The notes below the pieces were generated by a model. The model was not told the origin of the DNA and made no database searches. It saw nothing but the letters and a program-made list of their open reading frames with translations. From Trichloromonas sp034006665 (GTDB taxonomy: Bacteria; Desulfobacterota; Desulfuromonadia; Desulfuromonadales; Trichloromonadaceae): DNA of 64,000 nt. The stretch covers positions 28,192 through 92,191 of the forward strand of contig NZ_JAVESI010000009.1 in NCBI RefSeq assembly GCF_034006665.1. Direction: 5' to 3'. Numbering within the stretch: the stretch's first letter is position 1; every line of letters starts with the position of its first letter. Shown here piece after piece: positions 1 to 9,246 of the stretch. The position numbers were made by a program, and so were the translations under genes.

Positions 1-90
1 GATGATCACAAAAATTACTAAGGATAAAACTTTCTTTCATTTTTTTCTTATTGGTGAAAATTTTAGAATGATATTTGGAAAATGAGCGCT

Positions 91-112
91 GCGGGATTCC
101 GTTCCCGCTCCA
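91..112 (+). other. Acceptor-stem-like hairpin resembling tRNA-Gly ends
   Basis: GCGGGA (91-96) can pair with TCCCGC (103-108) and is followed by TCCA. The last 11 bases, TTCCCGCTCCA, are identical to the 3' end of the tRNA-Gly at 15162-15236, and GCGGGA matches that tRNA's first six bases. No D, anticodon or T arm is present. It may be a deletion remnant of a tRNA or chance. Confidence 0.25.
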
Positions 113-118
113 TGTAAC

Positions 119-150
119 AAAAGAGGCGGCTCCCGGGAACCGCCTCTTTT
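119..150. terminator. Bidirectional rho-independent terminator, serA side
   Basis: AAAAGAGGCGG (119-129) pairs with CCGCCTCTTTT (140-150) around a short CCCGGGAA-type loop. The A and T tracts make it usable on both strands. It lies 50 bases beyond the serA stop codon. Confidence 0.85.
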
Positions 151-200
151 GTTGCTGAGAAAATGACTCCGCCGAAAACCTTCCCGCGCGAAACGGCTTC

Positions 201-1793
201 TTATTCGCGCATATGCACGGCTTTGAGGAAGCGTGCGTTGACAGCCTTGGCGACCTTTTCCAGGGTCGCCTCGTCGGCGGGGCTGTCGATGGAGAGGACG
301 ACCATCGCCTCGCCGGCTTTGGAGCGACGCCCCAGACTCATGTTGCCGATGTTGACGTTAGCCTCGCCGAGAATGGTGCCGATCTTGCCGATCAGTCCCG
401 GCTTGTCGTCGTAGCTGATGACCAGCATGTGCGGCTCGGGGGTGAAGTCGGTTTGGAAGTCGCGCATCTTGACGACCTTGGGAAGCCCTTCGAAGAGGGT
501 TCCGGCGATGGAGCGCTTGCCCTCGGGGGTTTCGATGCAGATCGTCACCATGCTGGAGAAGGATTCGGATTCGGTGTTGCGCACCTCCTCCACGACGATG
601 CCCATGGTCTCCGCCACCAGCCGGGCGTTGACCATGTTTACCTCCTGATCGGTCTGGCGGTTGAGCAAAGAAGCCAGGCCGCAAACGGTCAGGGGCGCGC
701 AGTCGAAACGGGCGATCTTGCCGTTGTAGGTGAAAATCACCTTCTGGGGATTGGGAGGGGCAAGTTGGGCGACGAACTCGCCGATCTTGCTCACCAGCCC
801 CATGAAGGGCTTCATGTGCTCCATCAGGTCAGGATCGAAGCGCGGGATGTTGACCGCGTTCTCCATGGGCCGACCGTCGAGGTAGTTGATGATTTCGCGG
901 CTGACGTCCACCGCCACGTTCTTTTGCGCTTCAAAAGTATTGGCGCCGAGATGAGGGGTGACGACCATGCGCGGATGGGCGATGAGCTTGCGCAGCACCT
1001 CGGTGGCGGGGGGCTCCTCACTCCAGACGTCGAAAGCGGCGCCGGCCGCTTTGCCGCTCTCCAAGGCGTCGAGCATGGCCACTTCGTCGATGATCCCGCC
1101 GCGGGCGCAGTTGACCACGATGACCCCGTCCTTCATGGCGGCGAAATGCTCGTGGCGGATCATCCCGGTGGTCTCTTCGTTCAGGGGGGTATGTACGGTG
1201 ATGATGTCGGCGTAACGAACGATGTCCTCTAGAGGGACGAGCTTGACGCCGTGGTCCTCGGCGCGCTTTTCCGAGATGTACGGGTCGCAGGCCAGCACGT
1301 TCGCTTCGAAGGCCCGGCAGCGCAGGGCGACGCGGCCGCCGACTTTGCCCAGGCCGATGATGCCGACGGTCTTGCCTTTGAGTTCGTAACCAGTGAAGGG
1401 GGAGCGCTTCCATTCACCGCCCTTGAGCGAGGCGTTGGCGACGGTGACGTTGCGACAGCGGGAGAGAAGGAGGGCCAAGGTGTGCTCGGCCGCCGAGTTG
1501 ACGTTGCCGAAGGGAGCGTTGACGACGATGATCCCCTTCTTGCTGGCGTTGCCGACGTCGACGTTGTCGATGCCGACCCCGGCGCGGGCGACGATACGAA
1601 GGTTTCCGGAATGTTCGAGCAATGCCGCGTCGACGCGGGTACCGCTGCGGGTGATCAGGGCGTCGTAGCTGCCGATGATCTGGTGCAGTTCAGGCACCGG
1701 GAGGTTTAGGCGTACGTCAAGCTGGACCCGGGGATCTTCAAGGAGGGGCTGCAGGCCCTCTGGAGAAATTTCATCGGTGATAAGAACCTTCAT
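201..1793 (-). CDS. serA: D-3-phosphoglycerate dehydrogenase, long form
   Basis: It oxidises 3-phosphoglycerate to 3-phosphohydroxypyruvate with NAD+, the first step of serine synthesis in the cytosol. The 530-residue length matches the long type: an N-terminal substrate/NAD region with GLGKVG at residues 147-152, catalytic Arg231, Glu about 260 and His281 (HLGANTFEAQ), an intervening ASB domain at about 320-450, and a C-terminal ACT domain (about 455-530) usually involved in serine feedback. The ATG has GGAG five bases upstream. It is monocistronic, between its own promoter (1857-1885) and the terminator at 119-150. The family call is very secure. Feedback inhibition is inferred from the domain. 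Confidence 0.97.
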   Translation of the reverse strand: MKVLITDEISPEGLQPLLEDPRVQLDVRLNLPVPELHQIIGSYDALITRSGTRVDAALLEHSGNLRIVARAGVGIDNVDVGNASKKGIIVVNAPFGNVNSAAEHTLALLLSRCRNVTVANASLKGGEWKRSPFTGYELKGKTVGIIGLGKVGGRVALRCRAFEANVLACDPYISEKRAEDHGVKLVPLEDIVRYADIITVHTPLNEETTGMIRHEHFAAMKDGVIVVNCARGGIIDEVAMLDALESGKAAGAAFDVWSEEPPATEVLRKLIAHPRMVVTPHLGANTFEAQKNVAVDVSREIINYLDGRPMENAVNIPRFDPDLMEHMKPFMGLVSKIGEFVAQLAPPNPQKVIFTYNGKIARFDCAPLTVCGLASLLNRQTDQEVNMVNARLVAETMGIVVEEVRNTESESFSSMVTICIETPEGKRSIAGTLFEGLPKVVKMRDFQTDFTPEPHMLVISYDDKPGLIGKIGTILGEANVNIGNMSLGRRSKAGEAMVVLSIDSPADEATLEKVAKAVNARFLKAVHMRE

Positions 1794-1856
1794 GGGGACT
1801 CCTTCGCGAACAGGGATGAGAGGGCCGAACCCCCTGATGAAGCAAAAGAAAGGGGG

Positions 1857-1885
1857 ATTTTAGACCTTCCTCCCCCCCCTGTCAA
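1857..1885 (-). promoter_or_regulatory. Sigma-70 promoter of serA
   Basis: On the minus strand TTGACA (1885-1880) is followed 17 bases later by TAAAAT (1862-1857). This gives a predicted 5' leader of roughly 57 bases before the serA ATG. Confidence 0.65.
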
Positions 1886-2040
1886 CGACGTATACCAAGA
1901 TGTCCGGCCGAGGGAGAAAGGACGTCGGCCGCCCATTTTGGGCCGGTGCCGCTACTCCCGTAACCGGCGGGTGGACGCAGGTCGATTTCGCCTGCCTTCT
2001 CCCGCCGGGGTTTGGGTAAAACTCCATGGAAAATAATGGT

Positions 2041-4089
2041 TTACGGTTCTGACGAGGCTACCCCTTGGAGCATCTCGTCGTGCTCGTTCATGTTCCAGGG
2101 GAGAGTTCCCGGAGTCACATGAAGGAAGTGCAGATATTTTTCAAACTGGCTGAGGATGTCGTCGATGATCTGAGTACCGTCATAACCGTAAATGTTATAG
2201 GACTGTCCACCCCGGCGGAGAAAAACTTCGGCGCGATAGTAATGGGGGGATCTGCTTTCGTCCGGCGGCAGTTCCGGATAGGCGAAATCCGGAACCAGGT
2301 ACTCGCAGAGGCGGATGTCGTAGAGAAAATCCACACGCTCTTTACGTGAGACCTCCAGGTAGGCCCGGACATTCTCCTCATCGTAGGTCACTTCGGCCTG
2401 CCAGCCCTGCCTGGCCAACTCCTCCTGCACGTGCTTCATGCTTCCCATGACTTGATTGGTGATGAACGTGGTTACTTCCGCCCGGTCGGGGAAGCGGACC
2501 AGCCCCGCCAGTCGGGCTTTCCAGCTGCTCTTGTCTCCTCCCAATCCATGTCGGGTTCGACGCATGTGGCTTTGCAGGCTCACTTCGGTATGTCCCTCAA
2601 TCACCAAGGCACGCCACATACCGAGCGCCGCCAGAAGCATGATGACGGCAAAGGGCAGAGCGGTGGTGATCGCCATGGCCTGCAGGGCCTTGAGCCCGCC
2701 CGCCAGTAGCAGCGTCGAAGCGACCACCCCTTCGGTAATCGCCCAGAAGGCTCGGTGCCACACCGGTGAATCGTCTCGGCCACCGGCGGACAGGGAGTCG
2801 ATGACCAGCGAACCCGAGTCGGAGGAGGTGACGAAAAAAGTGATGATCAGAAAGACCGTCACCAGGGAGATCAGCGAGGTCAGGGGCAGATGTTCGTAAA
2901 GCTTGAAAAGGGCCATCGCCTGATCGGCCTGAACATGATCGATCAGGCGATGGTAGCCCTCGTTCATGATCAGGTGCAGGGCGGTGTCGCCGAAAATGGA
3001 AAACCACAGGAAGGTGAAGAGGGAGGGAACAAGCATGACGCCGAAAACGAACTGCCGGATGGTGCGGCCACGGCTGATCTTGGCAATGAAGAGTCCGACG
3101 AAGGGCGCCCAGGCGATGGTCCAGCCGAAGATGAAGAGCGTCCAGTTGCCGATCCAGTCGCCGCGCACATAGGCCTGGAGATTGAAGGTTCGTTCGATGA
3201 TGTTGTTCAGATAGCTGCCGGTGTTCTGGAGAAAGGTCTCAAGAATGAAGAGGGTCGGCCCAACGACAAAGACAAAGGTCATAAGTAGAATGGCCAGGAC
3301 CATGTTGAGAATCGAAAGCCGCTTGACCCCCTTGTCCATGCCGGCCAGTACCGAAGCCAGGGCCATAGCGGTAATCAGGGCGATGGCCGTTACCTGAACC
3401 CCGGAGGAAACGGGAATCGCCGGCCAGAGATAACTTATTCCGGCATTGATCTGCGCTACCGACAGACCGAGGGTGGTCGCCACTCCGAAGAGGGTTCCGA
3501 GGATGGCAAAGACGTCCACCGCGTGACCGATGGGGCCATGGATGCGGTCGCCGACGAGAGGATAGAGGGCCGAGCGCATGGACAGGGGCAGGCCGTGGCG
3601 AAAGGCGAAATAGCCCAGAACCAGTCCCACCAATCCGTAAATTGCCCAGATATGGAAGCCCCAGTGAAAGAAAGCGATCTGCATGGCCTGCTTGGCCGCG
3701 TCGACCGTGGCTGCGGCCCCCTGGGGCGGGGATGCATAATGAAGGACCGGTTCTGCCACCCCGAAAAAGAGCAGAGCGATGCCGTATCCCGCGGAGAAGA
3801 GCATGGCGAACCAGGCGGGAAAACTATACTGGGGTTCGGAATGATCCGGCCCCAGCTTGATGTTGCCCCAGCGCGAAAGCGCGACCAGCACGACAAAAAC
3901 CAGAAAGATTGCCACCGAAAGCATGTAAAACCAGCCGAAAGTCCGGGTAATGAAGGACAGAGCACCGGCGAAGAGCTCGCCGGCCAGGGCCGGATTGCTG
4001 ATGGTTCCCATCACCAGAAGAAAAATCACCGCAACCGCCGGCAGGAATACCGGGAGCAAAATCGAGGCGTGCCAAGTCTCCTTTTTCAT
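2041..4089 (-). CDS. BCCT family betaine/choline/carnitine transporter
   Basis: This is an inner-membrane, sodium- or proton-driven importer of quaternary ammonium compatible solutes, used in osmotic stress. The first ~520 residues hold about twelve hydrophobic helices, including the BCCT-type WTIAWAPFVGLFIAKISRGR segment around residues 340-360. A soluble tail of ~150 residues follows, as in BetT-like osmo-responsive members. The start was placed at the second ATG of an ATGATG pair because AAGGAG lies five bases before it. An ATG at 4110 is also possible but has no ribosome site. It is flanked by unrelated genes. Substrate is not decidable from sequence. Confidence 0.9.
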   Translation of the reverse strand: MKKETWHASILLPVFLPAVAVIFLLVMGTISNPALAGELFAGALSFITRTFGWFYMLSVAIFLVFVVLVALSRWGNIKLGPDHSEPQYSFPAWFAMLFSAGYGIALLFFGVAEPVLHYASPPQGAAATVDAAKQAMQIAFFHWGFHIWAIYGLVGLVLGYFAFRHGLPLSMRSALYPLVGDRIHGPIGHAVDVFAILGTLFGVATTLGLSVAQINAGISYLWPAIPVSSGVQVTAIALITAMALASVLAGMDKGVKRLSILNMVLAILLMTFVFVVGPTLFILETFLQNTGSYLNNIIERTFNLQAYVRGDWIGNWTLFIFGWTIAWAPFVGLFIAKISRGRTIRQFVFGVMLVPSLFTFLWFSIFGDTALHLIMNEGYHRLIDHVQADQAMALFKLYEHLPLTSLISLVTVFLIITFFVTSSDSGSLVIDSLSAGGRDDSPVWHRAFWAITEGVVASTLLLAGGLKALQAMAITTALPFAVIMLLAALGMWRALVIEGHTEVSLQSHMRRTRHGLGGDKSSWKARLAGLVRFPDRAEVTTFITNQVMGSMKHVQEELARQGWQAEVTYDEENVRAYLEVSRKERVDFLYDIRLCEYLVPDFAYPELPPDESRSPHYYRAEVFLRRGGQSYNIYGYDGTQIIDDILSQFEKYLHFLHVTPGTLPWNMNEHDEMLQGVASSEP

Positions 4090-4140
4090 CATCTCTCCTT
4101 TAGGCTGCATGGGCCGTGGGGGATAGAGGGAGCGCTCTCT

Positions 4141-4719
4141 TTATGCGTCGCGTTTGCCGTTGACCCACCAGTGCTCGTCTCCGTCGAACCACCAGCGGGT
4201 CGAGTCGGTCTCCCAGATGGTTTCGGCCAGTTCCCGGGCCAGTTCGGTTTTCAGCCGGCGCACGGAAAAGGGGTACCACTCGTCGGCGTAGCGGTTGCCG
4301 AGATCCTTGTATTCCTTGAGGGCGAGAATCATCTCCAACTGATCGGCGTCATGGGCGAGGAGCGCCTCGCGGCTTTCGCGGGCTTCGAACTCTTCCATCG
4401 TTTCCCGGTAGGCATCCCCGAAGGGAAGGGTTTTGGCAAGATCGTCCACCGCCCGGCTTTCGTCGGTCTTCACGTATTTCTTGTTGACGTAGTTGAGATC
4501 GCCGGTGCGGGCTTCGGGGATGTCGTGGAAGAGGCAGAGCTGCACCACCCGGCCGACATTGGCTTGGCCGTCGAGCATGGCCAGGGTGTAGCCGATGACC
4601 GTAGTGCGGAAGGAGTGTTCGGCCACCGATTCGGCGCCGCTGCCGAGAAACTGGAAGCCGGTGCGGGGGGTGCGCTTGAGCATGCCGACTTCGAAGAAGA
4701 AATGGGCGAGGTTTTTCAT
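4141..4719 (-). CDS. HD-domain hydrolase (YfbR/HDDC2-like nucleotidase)
   Basis: The 192-residue protein carries the HD metal signature: His35 (AEHS), His65-Asp66 (FHDIPE) and an Asp in AHDADQ at about 124-126. This pattern is typical of the YfbR/HDDC2 group of 5'-deoxynucleotidases. Those enzymes dephosphorylate nucleoside monophosphates in the cytosol. The start MKNLAHF was chosen over an upstream ATG because it matches where the family begins and has AAGGAC upstream. The preceding eamA gene ends 102 bases away on the same strand. The exact substrate is inferred only at family level. Confidence 0.82.
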   Translation of the reverse strand: MKNLAHFFFEVGMLKRTPRTGFQFLGSGAESVAEHSFRTTVIGYTLAMLDGQANVGRVVQLCLFHDIPEARTGDLNYVNKKYVKTDESRAVDDLAKTLPFGDAYRETMEEFEARESREALLAHDADQLEMILALKEYKDLGNRYADEWYPFSVRRLKTELARELAETIWETDSTRWWFDGDEHWWVNGKRDA

Positions 4720-4821
4720 GCGGGGTCCTTGTTGTGTTGGGAAGCTCTCATAGGGAAGGATAACATCCGCCGGCGAAGCCGCCAAGGCCGCCTTGCGCGC
4801 GCGGGGATTTTTCCTCAGATT

Positions 4822-5694
4822 CTACCCGAGTCGCACCAGAAAGACCCCGGCGAGTATCACCAGCGCTGCCAGCACGCGGATGCGGCCGCAGCTTTCGCCG
4901 AGAAAGAGGACGCCGAAGAGGACGCCGAAGAGGAGCCCGACCTGACGTACCGGCACGGCGTAGCTCAAGGGGGCGAGTTTGAGGGCGTAGCGGAAGGAGA
5001 TGAAGGAGCCCATCATGATCGGCCCCGAGAGGAGGATCAGGGGCAGGCTTTGCCGCCATTCCTCGGCGATGCGCCGGCGCTGCCCCGGACGCAGCAGGTT
5101 GGCGGACATCAGCAGGAACATGAAGACGACCAGCAGGTAGGTGAAGTAGAGGGGGTGATAGGCCATGACGCCGGTTTTATCGATGACCGCGCCGACTGAG
5201 TAGACGAATCCGGCGGCCAGAGCCGCCTGTACCGAGGGGTTGCCGAGGTTGCGAAAGGGGCGCAGGGCCTCGGCGAGGGAGAAGCGCCCAAGTTGCACGC
5301 AGTAAGCGCCGAAGATGATGAGGCCGATGCCGGCGGTGCCTAGGGGGGAAAGGGTTTCGCCCAACAGCAGCACTCCCCAGATCGGCACGTAGATCATGGA
5401 AGTCTGGGCTAGGGGGTAGGCCAGAGAGAGATCCCCCCCCTGATAGGCGCGGCCGGTGAAGAGGTGATAGACGACGAAGCAGATCGCCCCGGCCAGGCCG
5501 AGCAGGAGAATCCGCCCGGTCAGGGGCGGGAAGGGCTCGTTGACGAACAGGAGGGTGAGGGTGAAGAGTCCGCCGGAAAAGCAGAACATCCACCAGATGA
5601 AAGCGGTCTTGTCCCGGCTGCGTTTGACCAGCAGGTTCCAGAGCGCGTGCATCAGCGCGGAAAAGACGACGAGAAGAAGGGCCAGGCTGCTCAT
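4822..5694 (-). CDS. EamA/DMT superfamily transporter
   Basis: A 290-residue integral membrane protein with ten hydrophobic stretches, arranged as two five-helix EamA repeats (roughly 1-140 and 150-290). The family exports metabolites or amino acids across the inner membrane. Nothing in the sequence identifies the cargo. It is co-oriented with the HD-domain gene downstream and could be its operon partner, though the 102-base gap is not tight. Confidence 0.85.
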   Translation of the reverse strand: MSSLALLLVVFSALMHALWNLLVKRSRDKTAFIWWMFCFSGGLFTLTLLFVNEPFPPLTGRILLLGLAGAICFVVYHLFTGRAYQGGDLSLAYPLAQTSMIYVPIWGVLLLGETLSPLGTAGIGLIIFGAYCVQLGRFSLAEALRPFRNLGNPSVQAALAAGFVYSVGAVIDKTGVMAYHPLYFTYLLVVFMFLLMSANLLRPGQRRRIAEEWRQSLPLILLSGPIMMGSFISFRYALKLAPLSYAVPVRQVGLLFGVLFGVLFLGESCGRIRVLAALVILAGVFLVRLG

Positions 5695-5761
5695 GGACGG
5701 ATTCTAGCCGAAGCCCTTTAAATTAGCGAGAATAAAAAATAATCGATAAAAATTACCCACA

Positions 5762-6883
5762 TTAAATCAAGGCCGCCAGAATTTCCGCGCCCAGTTCCCG
5801 CCGCTGCCAGTTTTTCAGCCCCGCGACCTGCTCCAGTTGGGTTGGGGTTTTGGGTACTTGCCGGGCCAGGGTTTCGAGCAGGCCGTTGTTGATCAGCACC
5901 CCGGGGTCGATTTCCAGCGCCTCGGCCCGCTTTCTGCGCCAATCCTTGAGAGCCGCCAGACGTTTGTCCACCGCCGGATCCTTCTCCGCGCGTGGCGTGC
6001 GGGGATAGACCGGCAGCCGCTCGGCGGGGAGCGCCTGCCCGGCGGCGACGGCCGCCAGCAGCTTCTTGCCGTAACGCTCCACCAGTTTTTCGAAGAGTCC
6101 CTCCACCGCCGCCAGTTCCTCCAGGCTTTTCGGCGCCTTGCGCGCTACCTCCAGGAGTTGTGCCCCACCCAGCACCTTGAAGGGGGGACGGTCGCGGCGC
6201 TTGGCCTCGGCCTCCCGCCATTGCAGCAGCTCTTCGAGAATCGCCAGCTGCCGCCGGTCGAGGGTGCCGGCGCCCTTGGCGCGCAGGAACAGGGGCCCGT
6301 CGTTGTCGGCGAAGCGGGCCTGTTCCAGTAGGGCGAACTCTTCCGCCACCCATTCCAGCCGGCCCTTTTCCCGCAGGCGTTCCTCCAGCAGTTCCGCCAA
6401 ACCGTGCAGATGACGGGTGTCCTCCGCCGCGTAGCGGATCATCTCGCCGGAGAGGGGGCGTTGCGACCAGTCGGCGCGCTGGAACTGCTTGTCGAGGGTG
6501 ACGCCGAAATACTTGCCGAGGATGTCGGCCAGCCCGACCTTCTCTTCGCCGAGAAACTGGCAGGCGATCATGGTGTCGAAGAGCCCGCGCACCGCGAAGC
6601 CGAAATCTCGGTTCAGACAACGGATGTCGTAGTCGGCGGCATGGAAAATTTTGCGGATGGCGGGATCGGCCAGCACGGGCGCCAGCGGCGAAAGATCGTC
6701 GACCGCGAGGGGATCAATGAGCAGGGTCCGTTTCGGTGTGGTGAACTGGAGCAGGCAGACCTTTTCCCGGTAGTTGTGCATGGAGTCGGCTTCGAGATCG
6801 ACGGCGACGATCGTTTCCCGCGCCAGTTCGGCGGCGAAGCGGGCGACGGCGGCGCGGTCAGTGAGAATCAGGGTGTCGGGCAT
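5762..6883 (-). CDS. rnd: Ribonuclease D
   Basis: A 3'-5' exoribonuclease for tRNA and small-RNA 3' maturation. The DEDDy exonuclease core spans about residues 1-190, with Asp29/Glu31 in VDLEADS, the AADYDIRCLNRDFG block and the YAAEDTRHL block holding the Tyr/Asp pair. Two HRDC-like helical regions follow (about 205-285 and 295-373). The 373-residue length is normal for RNase D. It ends only 67 bases from the eamA start. Confidence 0.95.
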   Translation of the reverse strand: MPDTLILTDRAAVARFAAELARETIVAVDLEADSMHNYREKVCLLQFTTPKRTLLIDPLAVDDLSPLAPVLADPAIRKIFHAADYDIRCLNRDFGFAVRGLFDTMIACQFLGEEKVGLADILGKYFGVTLDKQFQRADWSQRPLSGEMIRYAAEDTRHLHGLAELLEERLREKGRLEWVAEEFALLEQARFADNDGPLFLRAKGAGTLDRRQLAILEELLQWREAEAKRRDRPPFKVLGGAQLLEVARKAPKSLEELAAVEGLFEKLVERYGKKLLAAVAAGQALPAERLPVYPRTPRAEKDPAVDKRLAALKDWRRKRAEALEIDPGVLINNGLLETLARQVPKTPTQLEQVAGLKNWQRRELGAEILAALI

Positions 6884-6958
6884 GGTGTCTCCAAAAGAAG
6901 CGGGCCGGGGGCGAATGCCGCGCCGACCCGGAAAGGATCGCAGACGGGCGGGGAAGAA

Positions 6959-7213
6959 TCAGCGCTTTTTCGCTTTGAAGGCGTCCCGGCAGCGAGCCGA
7001 GCAGAAGTAATAGCGCTCGCCGTCGATGATCTCTTCCAGCGCGTCCCCCTTAGGCAGGTAGGTGCCGCATTGGGGGTCACGCACCATCTCTTCCCCCTGG
7101 CGGGTCTTCTCCGGCGGAATGGCCGGGGTGCCGCCGCCGAGGGAGCGGCGCAGCAGGGTGTAGAAGGTATAGGCGAGAAAACCAAGGAGGGCGAAAATCA
7201 GCAGTTTGATCAT
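6959..7213 (-). CDS. Small membrane-anchored Cys-containing protein (PP0621/YHS-like)
   Basis: An 84-residue protein with one N-terminal transmembrane helix (about 3-20) and a short cytosolic metal-site-like region: Cys49 (DPQCGTYLP) and Cys71/Cys75 (YYFCSARC). The arrangement resembles the PP0621/YHS-type small proteins. Their function is unknown. Its ATG lies four bases after the folK stop, so the two are almost certainly co-translated. The ATG at 7213 was chosen because the longer reading starts inside folK. Confidence 0.75.
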   Translation of the reverse strand: MIKLLIFALLGFLAYTFYTLLRRSLGGGTPAIPPEKTRQGEEMVRDPQCGTYLPKGDALEEIIDGERYYFCSARCRDAFKAKKR

Positions 7214-7217
7214 GGCA

Positions 7218-7715
7218 TCACCAGGGATCGGGCAGGGGTTGCACACCGGCCGGGTCGTCGAGTTCGGCGAGCAGTTCGCCGATCGTGCGATCAAGAAGCG
7301 GATGGCGCAGGTCGGCGGCCAGTTCCGCCAAAGGCGCCAGTACGAAACGGCGCTGGTACAGACGCGGATGGGGCAGGGTCAGTTCCGGCCCGGCGCGAAG
7401 CAGGTCGTCGTAAAGGAGCAGGTCGATATCGAGAGTGCGCGGCCCCCAAGGTTCCAGGCGCCGACGGCCGAAGCGGGCTTCCAGGTCGAGACCGAGGGCC
7501 AGCAGTTTTTCCGGGGAAAGCTCCGTCGCCACCCGCAGGACGGCGTTGAGATAGGGGGGCTGGCCGGGGGGGCCGCCCACCGCTTCGGTACGGTAGAGGG
7601 ACGAAGCGCCGTCGACGCGGACCCCTTCTGCCTTGGCAAGGCAGGCGCGGGCGGCGCGAAAGGTGGCGAAACAGTCGCCGAGATTGGCGCCGAAGGCCAG
7701 GTAAGCGGTGTGCAT
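7218..7715 (-). CDS. folK: 6-hydroxymethyl-7,8-dihydropterin pyrophosphokinase
   Basis: It transfers pyrophosphate from ATP to 6-hydroxymethyl-dihydropterin in folate synthesis. The 165-residue protein shows the HPPK start LAFGANLGD (residues 7-14), the P-Y-L-N-A block near 54-58 and the magnesium-binding GPRTLDIDLLLYDD motif with Asp96 and Asp98. The start MHTAYLAFG was chosen because it has GGGAG five bases upstream and fits the family. The upstream extension is not folK-like. It heads a two-gene unit with the small membrane protein at 6959-7213. Confidence 0.95.
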   Translation of the reverse strand: MHTAYLAFGANLGDCFATFRAARACLAKAEGVRVDGASSLYRTEAVGGPPGQPPYLNAVLRVATELSPEKLLALGLDLEARFGRRRLEPWGPRTLDIDLLLYDDLLRAGPELTLPHPRLYQRRFVLAPLAELAADLRHPLLDRTIGELLAELDDPAGVQPLPDPW

Positions 7716-7839
7716 GAAAACTCCCGGAAAGACGGAAAGACGATTAAAGCACAGCTTCCGACGACCGGTCAACCGTGCCGCCCCATGCTTGCCAGAAGAT
7801 GACGGCCCGTGGTACTCCTGACGACAAAGGAGATGCTCC

Positions 7840-8244
7840 ATGTATTTTACCCTGACTCTCGGTGTCGAAGACCTCGATCGCACCGCCTTTTTTTACGGCG
7901 AGATCCTCGGTCTGCCCGTGGAAACCCGTGTTCCGGGCCCGGGACATCCGCCTCTGCTGCTGTTGCGCCGGGGGGATGCCACCCTCCTCTTCCGTCCGCT
8001 GGAGGTGCTGGAAGCCCGCCATCCGGCTCTCTTCCAGAATTTATCTCGCCATCCCCTCGGGGTCGGCACGACCCTGGAGTTTACCCTCCCCGACCTGCGG
8101 CCGGTGCTGCGCGCCGTCGCCCGCTACGATCTGCAACCCCTTTATGAGCTGGAAGATGCCGAACACGACCGCGAGGAACTCTGGCTGCATGATCCCGACG
8201 GCTATCTGGTCATCCTCACCCGGGAGGGGGAGGGCAAGGCGTGA
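7840..8244 (+). CDS. VOC superfamily (glyoxalase/dioxygenase-fold) protein
   Basis: The 134-residue protein has two beta-alpha-beta-beta-beta units of the VOC fold, opening TLGVEDLDRTAFFYGEILGL and closing HDPDGYLVILTREG, where an acidic ligand often sits. Family members include glyoxalase I and dioxygenases. The true reaction cannot be inferred. AAAGGAG lies seven bases before the ATG. It is divergent from folK and 39 bases ahead of the MoxR gene. Confidence 0.8.
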   Translation: MYFTLTLGVEDLDRTAFFYGEILGLPVETRVPGPGHPPLLLLRRGDATLLFRPLEVLEARHPALFQNLSRHPLGVGTTLEFTLPDLRPVLRAVARYDLQPLYELEDAEHDREELWLHDPDGYLVILTREGEGKA

Positions 8245-8283
8245 TATACTTGCTTCCAATGTCCGTCAGGGGAAAGGAGCCGC

Positions 8284-9246
8284 ATGCGCGATTCGCGAAG
8301 CAAGGATAAGCTCATCCACCGCGAGGCCGTCGTCGGCGTCATCGACACCCTGGCTGAGCGCTACCTGCGGGGGAAGATCCAGGCCATCCGCTTGGCCGTG
8401 ATCGGCCTGCTCGCCGACGGCCACATCCTTCTGGAAGATATCCCCGGCCTCGGCAAGACCACCCTGGCGCTGGCCTTGGCCCGGGTGCTCGGGCTCGATT
8501 TCGGCCGCATCCAGTGTACCTCCGACCTCCTTCCCAGCGACATCACCGGGCTCTCCATCTTCGACCGCGAGCAGGGGCAGTTCAAGTTCGTGCCGGGGCC
8601 GATCTTCAGCAATCTGCTCTTGGTCGATGAAATCAACCGGGCCATGCCCCGCACCCAGAGCGCCCTGCTCGAAGCCATGGAAGAGGGGCGGGTGACGGTG
8701 GAGGGGGTGACCTATCCCCTGCCCGAGCCCTTCATGGTCGTCGCCACCCAGAACCCGGTGGAGCAGGTCGGTACCTACCCGCTGCCCGAATCCCAGCTCG
8801 ATCGTTTCAGCCTCTGCACCGGCATCGGCTATCCGCCGGAGACGGTGGAAAAATCGATCATCCGTGAGGGCGGCATCCGCGAGCAGCTGCGCGACCTGCA
8901 ACCGCTCATCAGCCGCGAGCAGATTCTCGAAGCCAAACAGGCGGTCAAGGATCAGGTCTACCTCTCGGAAAAGGTCGTCGACTATCTCTTCGCCCTGATT
9001 GCCGCCACTCGCGAAAGCCCGCTGATCCTTTCGGGGATCTCGACCCGAGGCGGCCTGACCCTGGCCGCCGCCGCCAAGGCCGCCGCCTACCTCGACGGCC
9101 GCGATCACGTCCTGCCCGAGGATATCAAGGCCGTGGCCTTGGCCGGCGGCGCCCACCGGCTCATCCTGCGTCCGGAACAGGAAACCCTCGGCAAACGGGA
9201 GGTGCTCAAATCGCTGCTGCAAAAGATTCCCGTGCCCCGGGTCTGA
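8284..9246 (+). CDS. MoxR family AAA+ ATPase
   Basis: A cytosolic AAA+ chaperone-like ATPase. Walker A GLGKTTLA lies near residues 55-62, Walker B LLLVDEINRA at about 111-120, sensor 1 VVATQNPVEQ follows, and the C-terminal lid is conserved. The 320-residue length is typical. MoxR proteins are commonly encoded with DUF58 and transglutaminase partners, exactly as here. The set is associated with envelope or peptide-modification stress functions that remain poorly defined. AAAGGAG precedes the ATG by four bases. Its TGA overlaps the proposed start of the DUF58 gene. Confidence 0.93.
   Translation: MRDSRSKDKLIHREAVVGVIDTLAERYLRGKIQAIRLAVIGLLADGHILLEDIPGLGKTTLALALARVLGLDFGRIQCTSDLLPSDITGLSIFDREQGQFKFVPGPIFSNLLLVDEINRAMPRTQSALLEAMEEGRVTVEGVTYPLPEPFMVVATQNPVEQVGTYPLPESQLDRFSLCTGIGYPPETVEKSIIREGGIREQLRDLQPLISREQILEAKQAVKDQVYLSEKVVDYLFALIAATRESPLILSGISTRGGLTLAAAAKAAAYLDGRDHVLPEDIKAVALAGGAHRLILRPEQETLGKREVLKSLLQKIPVPRV

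Noticed and set aside
213..1232. Long plus-strand ORF (339 codons) antisense to serA
   Set aside because: High GC makes long antisense frames common. It has no ribosome site or recognisable motif, while serA is certain.
5718..6620. 300-codon Gly/Arg-rich frame overlapping rnd
   Set aside because: Frame-shifted reading of ribonuclease D with low-complexity composition.
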